A DNA stretch of 64,000 bases from Bacillota bacterium (GTDB lineage: Bacteria > Bacillota > Clostridia > Acetivibrionales > DTU013): assembly GCA_023426125.1 (NCBI GenBank), contig JAFABI010000044.1, positions 42,963 through 106,962 of the forward strand. The letters are read 5' to 3'. Made by a program: the position numbers and the translations under genes. Shown here piece after piece: positions 9,210 through 16,628 of this stretch. The first letter of the stretch is position 1. Each line of letters begins with the position of its first letter. The notes below the pieces were generated by a model. The model was not told where the DNA came from, did not search any database, and saw nothing but the letters and a program-made list of their open reading frames with translations.

Positions 9210-9239
9210 ATTATAAATCAAATGTTTTAAATTATGCAA
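9210..9239 (-). promoter_or_regulatory. Probable sigma-A promoter of the AAA-pspA operon
   Basis: Reading on the minus strand, TTGCAT (9234-9239) and TATAAT (9210-9215) are separated by 18 bases. The -10 is perfect and the -35 matches four of six. It lies about 120 bases before the chosen ATPase start and no other gene intervenes. Confidence 0.6.
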
Positions 9240-9370
9240 AATATTTTTGCAAGATATTCGGATAAGTGGACAATACTAATTTATACTTAGACTTCAGTTC
9301 GCTGTCTGGCATAGCGGCGAAAGGAAGAATTCTATTAAAAATAACTACCGGACAGGAGGCACGATGGAAA

Positions 9371-9580
9371 ATGGAAACAACAGCATTCAATGTACCGTCC
9401 ATAACCTGCAGTATCTGCTCAGGCAAAATCCAGGGGGAATTGAAAGGGATGGACGGTATTGAGACCGTCGATGTGGATCTTAAGAGCCAGCAGGTAAAAG
9501 TTGCATATAATCCCGAAGAAATCAAGCCCGGCGATATAAAAAAGAAAATCATGACCATGGGCTATGAAGTAGTTACATGA
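9371..9580 (+). CDS. Small HMA-domain metal-binding protein (CopZ-like)
   Basis: 69 residues forming one heavy-metal-associated domain: a beta strand, SITCSICSGKI carrying the CxxC metal site, then the usual G-M-x-G-I-x-x-V-x-V-D and V-x-Y-N-P-x-x-I segments. Such proteins carry Cu(I) or a similar ion to a P-type ATPase or regulator, but no such partner is in view. The reading frame is open upstream, but the ATG at 9371 gives the family length. AGGAGG lies upstream, and an out-of-frame ATG 7 bases earlier is better spaced, so initiation may be modest. Confidence 0.85.
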   Translation: METTAFNVPSITCSICSGKIQGELKGMDGIETVDVDLKSQQVKVAYNPEEIKPGDIKKKIMTMGYEVVT

Positions 9581-9625
9581 CGGTCCGGATTTTCCTTCCC
9601 TTCATATCATAGAAGAAGAAAGTAG

Positions 9626-9664
9626 AAAAAAGGGGCTGTCTCTTATTGAAACAACCCCTTTTTC
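9626..9664. terminator. Bidirectional terminator between HMA and S-layer genes
   Basis: An A-run followed by GGGGCTGT pairs with ACAACCCC and a T-run (one mismatch), giving U-tracts on both strands. It sits between the convergent HMA gene and SLH-protein gene and can serve both. Confidence 0.75.
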
Positions 9665-9716
9665 ATTTGCCTTCCGTTAATACCATAGCCTCAAAGGGCT
9701 CTTATCAAGTTCTGTC

Positions 9717-12167
9717 TTACATTTCCAGGACAACCAGAACATTGATGTCGGAATCCGTAGAGTAAACCTCTACCTTCATGTCTTTGTAGATTTCCGCTTT
9801 AGTCATCGGCACAGCATCGCTATCGCCGTCTCCGTCTTCGTCATATACAATGACCGTGTCATCGGTGAAGTAGAAGTATTCCAACCCACCGGCGGTTTCA
9901 CCGTTTGTATCGACCTGTATTCTTGAAGAGGACACATCTGTAATATAACCTTTATCCGCAGCCGTATCTTCAAGCACGGACTGAGTCGTGATCTCTCCAT
10001 CGCTTTCAACGGTATAGATAATCGCTTTGCCGGCAGCCGGCCCGGTAGTTCCGGAAGTTGTAAAGCTTGCAGCTCCCGATTCATTAATCAAATCGATGAT
10101 GAACTTGCCGTCTGCAATTGCCGTCTTGTCTGTGGTATATGCATAGACATCGGTGGTCGTCGTGAGTTCAGGAGCTTCCAGCAGCAATGCCACATATTCT
10201 CCCGTATCGTCGTCTTTTACCGTAGCAAAAGCCTGCGCCGTATCATCGTCCGAAATTTCCGCCCATTTTACCACGCTGTAGCCCCCGTCAGTATCTTTGG
10301 AGAATACCACGATGTCGCTTGTAACATACTTTCCGCCGTATTTGTTGTGATCAACGTCGATTACGGTAGCTGTACTCGTAACAGGGTTTCCGGCGATGGC
10401 GACATCGCTGAGATTTCCGTCAGAGTTGATGAAGTACTTTATTAGCAAACCTTTTGCCGTATTATTCTGGATTTTTGTCAGCAATACCTCAGTCTCGTCT
10501 TCATCAACGACGGAATACGTAATTTCATCCCCGCCTGCAGTCAGAAGCTTCACTTTGTAAACGTCATCCTCCAGCGTATTGGCCGCAGTGTACAAAGATC
10601 CTATGATTACGCCATACTTGTCGGGTGAGCTTGAAGTCGTGCCGTCGATCGCAAATACCTTGCCTGCGGGATCCAGTGTAACCGTAATCTCGGTATCGAC
10701 ATAATCATCGGTATCAGCGATGGTATTGATAAATTCACTCTTGTCATACCAGGTATCTCCCACTTTAATGGAAGTAGCTGCCGTCAGGCTGGGTTTCGCT
10801 GCCTTAAGAGTTCCAGTAATAGTCTTGCTGGTAGCCTTGACATAGAGGTAATCATCATCGCATTCCGTAGTAGTGCCACCCTCGGTAAATGCTACAAAGA
10901 GAATGTCTCCGTCTTTAATTGCCGTGTAGTCGGCAATCTCTCCGTCCTTTTCGACGACAAGCTTCTTGATATCCTCGTCGTTTCTCTTGATCCAGTAGGA
11001 GTTGATCTTAATTGATTTTGCAACCGTGTTTACAACGGGATCGTCAGCTTCGATGGCTGAGCCGAATTTAACTGCATTTATAAACTGTATCTCTTCATCG
11101 TCATTAACCACAAGACTGATCTGAAGCCTGTCTTCGTCTACTGCGTTGACCGCAGCTAACGTCGCAAGCACGGTACTTGATTTGAGATTGTAAATAGCAC
11201 CTGCTCCGGCAGCGACTGTATAGTCTATGGTAGTATCATCCGGCAAAGTTGCTGTATATACGGCATCCGCCACATCATATTCTATGGATGAAGCTACTAC
11301 CGCAGTTCCCTCTACCACTTCAGCCAGCACTACATCGCCATCGCTGTTTGTCCAGAGGTCAACCTTTTTGCCAAGCAGGGACTCAACATCAAACATACCC
11401 ACAACAACGTCAAACGTCGTTGAACCAACTGCCATTGTGTTTGCGTCCAGACCTGTGGAACCGGGAGTCCCGGTAACGATTACATCCTCATTGGCATCCT
11501 TTAATTCCATTCCCAGCTTGCTGAGGAAGGTTTCCTCGCCTGGTTCATACGTCGGGCTGTCGCCAAAACCGGTCTGAATATAAATCGGTTTTGCTTTTGC
11601 ATTGTCAACCAATTGGGCAACGATACCCCTGGTTGCATCTACACCGGAAGTACCCTTCACGCCATCAGTGAAGTTGATAACTCTGGCCTGAAGCAGATAT
11701 CCGGTGGGGAATCCGCCTTTGCTTTCGGCATAGGCTTCCTGTCCAAGCGCTCTTACGATCATGGTTACGATCTGCTCGTAAGTAACCTTGTCTTCAGGGC
11801 CAAACTTGCCGTCGCCATAACCTTTAATCAAATTAAGGCTTACCGCAAGGTTGATATACCCCGCTCCCCAGTAATTTGCAGCTACGTCCGAGAACTTGGT
11901 AACACCTTTTGCGGCTTCCGCAGTGGCCTCAAAACCAAGTGCCCTTACCAGAACTGCCGCGGCTTGTGCCCTTGTGATGGAGTCGTTGGGTCCGAAGTTT
12001 CCATCCGGATACCCGGCGATAACCCCAAGAGCTACCAGTCTTGTCACTGCGCCCTCATAATCCGTGCCCTTGACATCGGCAGGGGTGGCAGCAAATGCAG
12101 GAATCGCAAAAGTAGCCACCATAGCTAGCGTTACGATTAATGCAACTAACTTTTTGAGATTTCTCAT
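9717..12167 (-). CDS. S-layer-type protein with N-terminal SLH domains
   Basis: 816 residues. A signal peptide (residues 1-26, cleavage after AFA) precedes SLH domains: one at about 30-80 (VIAGYPDGNFGPNDSITRAQA), one at about 90-145 (LIKGYGDGKFGPEDKVTYEQ), and a more degenerate third to about 185. SLH domains bind secondary cell-wall polymer. The remaining ~630 residues are rich in Thr, Val, Asp and Ala with few Lys/Arg, typical of an acidic beta-rich extracellular array protein; I see no enzyme motif. AGGAGG is well placed before the ATG. Size, acidity and signal fit a major surface-layer protein. A long upstream region (12168-12905) carries inverted repeats but no gene. Confidence 0.88.
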   Translation of the reverse strand: MRNLKKLVALIVTLAMVATFAIPAFAATPADVKGTDYEGAVTRLVALGVIAGYPDGNFGPNDSITRAQAAAVLVRALGFEATAEAAKGVTKFSDVAANYWGAGYINLAVSLNLIKGYGDGKFGPEDKVTYEQIVTMIVRALGQEAYAESKGGFPTGYLLQARVINFTDGVKGTSGVDATRGIVAQLVDNAKAKPIYIQTGFGDSPTYEPGEETFLSKLGMELKDANEDVIVTGTPGSTGLDANTMAVGSTTFDVVVGMFDVESLLGKKVDLWTNSDGDVVLAEVVEGTAVVASSIEYDVADAVYTATLPDDTTIDYTVAAGAGAIYNLKSSTVLATLAAVNAVDEDRLQISLVVNDDEEIQFINAVKFGSAIEADDPVVNTVAKSIKINSYWIKRNDEDIKKLVVEKDGEIADYTAIKDGDILFVAFTEGGTTTECDDDYLYVKATSKTITGTLKAAKPSLTAATSIKVGDTWYDKSEFINTIADTDDYVDTEITVTLDPAGKVFAIDGTTSSSPDKYGVIIGSLYTAANTLEDDVYKVKLLTAGGDEITYSVVDEDETEVLLTKIQNNTAKGLLIKYFINSDGNLSDVAIAGNPVTSTATVIDVDHNKYGGKYVTSDIVVFSKDTDGGYSVVKWAEISDDDTAQAFATVKDDDTGEYVALLLEAPELTTTTDVYAYTTDKTAIADGKFIIDLINESGAASFTTSGTTGPAAGKAIIYTVESDGEITTQSVLEDTAADKGYITDVSSSRIQVDTNGETAGGLEYFYFTDDTVIVYDEDGDGDSDAVPMTKAEIYKDMKVEVYSTDSDINVLVVLEM

Positions 12168-12404
12168 ACTCTCAAATCCTCCTGATAAAATTTTTGGGAT
12201 ACAGGCTGCTGTTACTAAGGCTTAAGCCGGGTTAACCATGATGTTTTTTTTAAAAAAGCGGTACCTGGAAACAATACTGTCAAAGACCTTTCCAGGGTCT
12301 TCTTGAACGACCTTTGTTATTCCTTATAATTTCTAAGCGTTATTTTGCATAAGCTTATGAAAACCTGGCATAGAAAAAGCTTAGATTAACATTTCTTGAT
12401 GCTA

Positions 12405-12723
12405 AGTATAGCTCCACGTAAGTTTGTTACCAGATAGAACACGTTGTCATTGCGCGGAGCCTGCGACGAAGCAATCTCAGCTTTTAGCCGGAATGATCAT
12501 TGAGATTGCCGCGCTCCACTTACGTTGCTCTCGCAATGACAAGCGAGTTGATGCCAGACTTATCTGATAACGAACTTATGTGGAGAATGGGATGGCTTAG
12601 GGGCGCGCATTGCACGTCCACAGAATGCCATCCATGGTGACAGCTACCGGACGGCCAATGGCCGCCCATACATTGATTCTTTCTCGGTCCCTATCCGGTA
12701 ACGAACTTACGTGGAGCTGTACT
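12405..12723. repeat. Composite MITE-like element with three copies of a 25-32-base terminal repeat
   Basis: The ends 12405-12436 and 12692-12723 are inverted repeats matching at about 29 of 32 positions (core CTCCACGTAAGTT). A third copy at 12561-12585 has the orientation of the right end. The first part (12405-12585) encloses a palindrome built on TTGTCATTGCG...GCAATCTCA. The second part (12586-12723) encloses a GGACGGCCAATGGCC-type repeat seen elsewhere in the window. No reading frame is present, so this is a non-autonomous element or nested pair of elements. The rest of the 738-base gap between the S-layer gene and the next gene holds a short T/A run, a small hairpin near 12280-12302 (AAGACC/GGTCTT) and a fragment of another repeat near 12751-12768. 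Confidence 0.8.
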
Positions 12724-12905
12724 ATGAAAGGAGTGTAAAAGGGACACAAATGATATTTTCAGTGCTCCTAAGTGACAAATCCACAAGACAATTAAAGAAG
12801 GCATGACGGAATTGAACCGGGGTATACGAAATTATTGTTTTGAATACCCGGAATTTAAATACTTATAAAAAAAAAGATGTTTGGTATGATAAGTGGTCTA
12901 GTTCA

Positions 12906-13661
12906 CTATACTGCACTGTTTGGATCAAGGATTTTACTGACTTCGTCCTTATAGGAATATTTGCACAGGAACTCGATGATCGCCGCTTCTATGATTTCCT
13001 TCTGGCTGATGTTTTTGCTCCGGCTGTAATCGTTGATAAGCTTTGACACCCTGTCGGACATATAGAAGCTTTTTGTCCTTACGCCGCCCGGTACGGCATA
13101 CCGGGGAATGGTTGGCGCTGCTTCCGACAACACAGCCTTGAGTTTTTCCATGTTTTTCAACAGCAGGTCAAGCACGGGCAAATACCTGGAAATATCGGTT
13201 TCTCCGGCAAAATCCTCCCGGGCATCGGAGCCCCCCGCCATATCACAGCAGTCTGTGACTTCTCCGATCATGCGGTTGTTTCCAGGGGAGTTCAGGATGT
13301 AGTTGCCTATGTCATGAGACCATATATAGTTACTGGCTTTCATATACGCCGCCATATCATGGTGATCCTTGAACCCCGTATGAGCCGCAATATTTTTGGG
13401 ATCTGCATTCCCATTGTCGAACATGGAAATGATGGCCTGGATTTTTGAGAATTCCTTCTCCGGATTACAGCATTCATCCTCCATGGAATAGTACATATTC
13501 CTCCGTGAGTCCCATTTCATCCCCTTGCGCCTCATATAGATGTCAAGGCTCCTCCAGTTGCGGTATCCCAGCTTTTGTGCGATATCCTCCCTCAAGCCGC
13601 CTTCTGCAAGGTGGTTTTTAATATAAATAAGCCTGTCCTTATCATTTTCTTTTGCAATCAT
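12906..13661 (-). CDS. Putative DNA-binding protein with C-terminal ribbon-helix-helix-like segment
   Basis: 251 residues, function not recognised. The C-terminal ~50 residues (TKSFYMSDRVSKLINDYSRS then KNISQKEIIEAAIIEFLCKY) have the strand-helix-helix pattern of ribbon-helix-helix repressors. The N-terminal ~60 residues (LREDIAQKLGYRNWRSLDIY) resemble a helix-turn-helix, and a second similar segment (PKNIAAHTGFKDHHDMAAYM) occurs around residue 90-110. It begins 27 bases after the tyrosine recombinase gene and is probably co-transcribed, so it may be an accessory factor or regulator of that recombinase. This is inference from position. Confidence 0.6.
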   Translation of the reverse strand: MIAKENDKDRLIYIKNHLAEGGLREDIAQKLGYRNWRSLDIYMRRKGMKWDSRRNMYYSMEDECCNPEKEFSKIQAIISMFDNGNADPKNIAAHTGFKDHHDMAAYMKASNYIWSHDIGNYILNSPGNNRMIGEVTDCCDMAGGSDAREDFAGETDISRYLPVLDLLLKNMEKLKAVLSEAAPTIPRYAVPGGVRTKSFYMSDRVSKLINDYSRSKNISQKEIIEAAIIEFLCKYSYKDEVSKILDPNSAV

Positions 13662-13688
13662 CGTAATAAGGCATTTCCCCCTCCTTCG

Positions 13689-14549
13689 TCAAATGGCATT
13701 TACCGCTTTTTTCAGTTCATCGATATTTGTATGGGTATAGATGGATGTTGTGGATAAGTCCTTGTGTCCCAGCAATTTCTGAATATTCACGATGTTTATG
13801 TTTCTGGCAACAAGGCGGCTGGCAAAACTATGCCGTATGATGTGGCAGGTTACATGCTTGTCCATATGTATACGCTGCGTTGCCTTATGCAGAACCTTGT
13901 TGACATGATCGGGAGAAATCCTTAAGGTGCCGTTCAGGCAAAAGAAATATGGATTGCAGGCCCCATCCCTCCAGTTTTTCATGTAATTGGCAAAGGGCTC
14001 CGTTAATTCCCTGTGGATGGGAATTTGCCTATCTTGCTTGTTTTTTGTATTGCGTACGGTGATAATACCCTCTTTTAGATCCACGTCCTTCAGCAAAAGA
14101 TTCAAACATTCCGAAATTCTCATACCCGTAAAATAAAGCGTATTTACCAGGAGTCTCATAATAGGAGAGTCTATTCCCGAAATAACATATTTCATCTCCT
14201 CCGCAGTGAGAAAAACCCGCTCCTTTTCGGGGACCGGAACCGCTTCCAGGTTGACGGCAATATTTTTGGCAACGTATTCCTTTTTGTAGCAAAAATTATA
14301 GAATGCCCGTATGATATAGGTGGCCCGGCTCCTGCTGGCAGGTGCGTAGCCTTTGTCCTTCATATGAAAAAGATAGTCTTCCAGGTCTTGAAAATTAACG
14401 TCCTCCAGGTAAATCAGGCCGTTGTACTTTTCAGACAGGTACTTGTTTAAAAGATTCAGCTCAATGATATATCCCTTGATTGTCTCTGTGGCTCTATCAA
14501 TGGAAATCATATGCTTTTTATAGCATTCGATGGACTGGATGAATAACAT
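13689..14549 (-). CDS. Tyrosine recombinase (XerC/D-like integrase)
   Basis: 286 residues with an N-terminal SAM-like core-binding domain (1-100) and a catalytic domain with all key residues: Arg in TGMRISE, Lys in NTKNKQDR, HxxR in HIIRHSFAS, His in LLGHKDLS, and the nucleophile Tyr in TSIYTH. Length is that of XerC/XerD/XerS-type enzymes, not large phage integrases. No phage or conjugative gene surrounds it. Possible roles: dimer resolution, a local DNA inversion switch, or a remnant of a mobile element. It is transcribed toward the RHH-like gene and the inverted-repeat element upstream of the S-layer gene. Confidence 0.88.
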   Translation of the reverse strand: MLFIQSIECYKKHMISIDRATETIKGYIIELNLLNKYLSEKYNGLIYLEDVNFQDLEDYLFHMKDKGYAPASRSRATYIIRAFYNFCYKKEYVAKNIAVNLEAVPVPEKERVFLTAEEMKYVISGIDSPIMRLLVNTLYFTGMRISECLNLLLKDVDLKEGIITVRNTKNKQDRQIPIHRELTEPFANYMKNWRDGACNPYFFCLNGTLRISPDHVNKVLHKATQRIHMDKHVTCHIIRHSFASRLVARNINIVNIQKLLGHKDLSTTSIYTHTNIDELKKAVNAI

Positions 14550-14719
14550 ATGTCCTCCCTGATAATATTCCTCTTAATAATGATAATAACATAAAAATTC
14601 GACGTTAAATGACAAATTTCAATCGTTAATAATAAGTTTACAATTCCTTCATACTTTTAGAAATTTTATCAGCGTAGGAATTTTCTCTTTATTATACTGC
14701 AATGACCATTAAGCAAAGG

Positions 14720-14846
14720 TGAAAATAATACTTCCGCTATAGGTTTCTGCAAATACAGATTCATTGCGGGCAGGTCACAAATGCTTTGCATTTGATGTAC
14801 GCCTGTGCACCCAACATTTGCAGAAAAAGCGGAAGTAATATTTTCA
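14720..14846. repeat. Inverted-repeat element, family B
   Basis: A ~127-base element with ends TGAAAATAATACTTCCGCT and its inverted counterpart near 14831-14846. Inner arms TTTCTGCAAAT/ATTTGCAGAAA match, and a small palindrome (GCAAAGCATTTG type) lies in the middle. A related copy lies at 20853-20995. The rest of the 309-base gap between the recombinase and GntR genes is AT-rich with no gene seen. Confidence 0.7.
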
Positions 14847-14858
14847 GGGCTCCTGATA

Positions 14859-15542
14859 CTAAAGCATATGATTTCGCTTGATGGCCTTTATGATCGTTTC
14901 TTCCTGGTTCAAAATATGCCTTTGAGCAGTTTGCCGGGCTAATTCCGGGTCTTTTCTGGTGATGCTTTCAAGAATCTCCGCATGCTCTTTTATAAGCTCT
15001 TTGGTACTGCTGAAGTCCTTGATATAAATGACCCGGAATCTTTGCACCTGCTCTCTTAAGTTGTTTGCAATCTGTATCAGCTTGTCATTCCTGGATGAAC
15101 GGTATATGACATCGTGGAACTCCACATCCTTTTTGATTGAGCCCTGCAGATTATCTTTATCAACATAATTTATAAATTGGGTCTGGACATGCTTTAATTC
15201 CTTGAGTTCTTCATCGGTAATCCGCTCGGCAGACAGCATGGATGCAAGCCCATCCAGGGTTGCCCTCACCTCAAGCACATCCATAATGTCCTTTACGGAT
15301 AAATCCGCCACATGGGCGCCTTTTCTCGGAAGCATGTCCACCAGGCCTTCCAGCTCCAGCTTCCTTATCGCCTCCCGGACCGGGGTCCTGCTTACGCCCA
15401 TTTTTTCGGCCAGCTGGACTTCCATCAGCCTTTCACCCGGCTTCAACTCGCCGACGATGATCGCTTCTCTTAACGTATTGAATATGACTTCTCTCAATGG
15501 CTTGTAGTCATTAAGATTCACTTTGGATAATTTACCTGCCAT
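14859..15542 (-). CDS. GntR-family regulator, FadR/FCD subfamily
   Basis: 227 residues. The N-terminal winged helix-turn-helix (about 10-75) contains LKPGERLMEVQLAEKMGVSR and TPVREAIRKLELEGL. The C-terminal FCD all-helical ligand domain (about 85-215) has its Asp/His metal-binding positions (VEFHDVIY and KEHAEIL). FCD regulators usually sense carboxylic acids; the ligand here is unknown. It follows ispE by about 105 bases on the same strand, an arrangement also seen in other clostridia, but it could have its own promoter. Confidence 0.88.
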   Translation of the reverse strand: MAGKLSKVNLNDYKPLREVIFNTLREAIIVGELKPGERLMEVQLAEKMGVSRTPVREAIRKLELEGLVDMLPRKGAHVADLSVKDIMDVLEVRATLDGLASMLSAERITDEELKELKHVQTQFINYVDKDNLQGSIKKDVEFHDVIYRSSRNDKLIQIANNLREQVQRFRVIYIKDFSSTKELIKEHAEILESITRKDPELARQTAQRHILNQEETIIKAIKRNHML

Positions 15543-15647
15543 AATTGTCGTCTCCTCACTTTGCTTTCCCGGAACGGTTTCCGCCAGTTATAAAAAGCTT
15601 GTACGGCCTTTATTCCGCATTTTCTCATTTTCAAAAGGGTGTGTCCC

Positions 15648-16502
15648 CTATCCTCTTGTGCTGCTCAGGAATCTGTCCCACCGGCTGTCTTTGGCAGCCT
15701 CGTATGCTTTTTCCGCTTTTTGCCTGTCGGAAAAAATGCCGAATACCGTGGGACCGCTTCCGCTCATCATGCTGCCGGCGGCTCCAAGCTCCAGCAGCCT
15801 TTCCTTTGCTTCCCGCACTGCTTTGTATTTGGGGATGGTAACACCCTCCAGAACATTTTTCATATTTGCAGCCACAGTTTCAATATCACCACCGGATAAA
15901 GCGTTTATCAGCATTTCCGTATCGGGTCTGTTATCTATTTTTCCGACATCCAGATTTTTATATACCCAGGCAGTAGATACCCCGATTTTCGGCTTTAGCA
16001 AAACCAGGCCGACTTCTTTGAAGTCCGCCAGAGCTGTAAGTTTTTCACCGATCCCTTCTGCAAGCCGTGTACCCCCGGCTATACAAAACGGCACATCCGC
16101 GCCGATCTGTTTTCCCATTGCCATAAGGTCACTCTTCCCTATGCCCAGTGAGAACAAATCATCGATCCCTTTCAAAACAGCTGCCGCATCCGCGCTCCCT
16201 CCGGCCAACCCAGCGGCAACCGGTATGTTTTTTTTAATATGGATTTTCAAGCCGTCTGTGATCCCATATTTTCCGGCAATCAGCAAGGCGGCTTTACCAG
16301 CAATGTTTTCCATGCCCGAAGGTACCCATTTGCTGTCGCAGGATACGGCAATTCCGGTTCCAGCCGTCTCTATGGCAACAACGTCATGAAGCTCAATGCT
16401 CTGCATGATCATTTTCAGTTCATGATACCCGTCCTCCCTTTTTTTCAGGACGTCAAGGGACAAATTTATTTTAGCATATGCCGGAAGCTCCGTCGAAGCC
16501 AT
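15648..16502 (-). CDS. ispE: 4-diphosphocytidyl-2-C-methyl-D-erythritol kinase
   Basis: 284-residue GHMP kinase of the MEP (non-mevalonate) isoprenoid pathway; phosphorylates CDP-ME at its 2-hydroxyl. Motifs: YAKINLSLDVL at the N-terminus (catalytic Lys region), the ATP-binding PVAAGLAGGSADAA glycine loop, and GSGPTVFGIF near the C-terminus. GAGGTAAAGA precedes the ATG. Its closeness to yabG and veg repeats the Bacillus order yabG-veg-sspF-ispE, with a SPOCS-LysM gene where sspF would be. The stop codon overlaps a short dispersed sequence (AGGGGACACACCC) also found at 54.8-55.05 kb. Confidence 0.94.
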   Translation of the reverse strand: MASTELPAYAKINLSLDVLKKREDGYHELKMIMQSIELHDVVAIETAGTGIAVSCDSKWVPSGMENIAGKAALLIAGKYGITDGLKIHIKKNIPVAAGLAGGSADAAAVLKGIDDLFSLGIGKSDLMAMGKQIGADVPFCIAGGTRLAEGIGEKLTALADFKEVGLVLLKPKIGVSTAWVYKNLDVGKIDNRPDTEMLINALSGGDIETVAANMKNVLEGVTIPKYKAVREAKERLLELGAAGSMMSGSGPTVFGIFSDRQKAEKAYEAAKDSRWDRFLSSTRG

Positions 16503-16563
16503 TCTTTACCTCGCAAATTTTCTTCCTCACATTATATACAAAAAACATTTCATTTTCAAGAAA

Positions 16564-16600
16564 AAGTGCCTGAAAACTAAATTTCAGGCACTTGATTTAT
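16564..16600 (-). terminator. Rho-independent terminator after the SPOCS-LysM gene
   Basis: A perfect 12-base stem AAGTGCCTGAAA/TTTCAGGCACTT with a 6-base loop, followed on the minus strand by TTTTTC. It lies just after the stop at 16629 and upstream of ispE, which therefore needs its own promoter. Confidence 0.85.
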
Positions 16601-16628
16601 AAAAAATTTTCGATTTCCGTACAATCCT

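Noticed and set aside
12405..12723. CRISPR array
   Set aside because: Repeats are inverted and of different lengths, with no regular spacers and no cas genes in the window.
13689..14549. Prophage integrase
   Set aside because: No phage structural, replication or lysis genes and no clear att repeats flanking.
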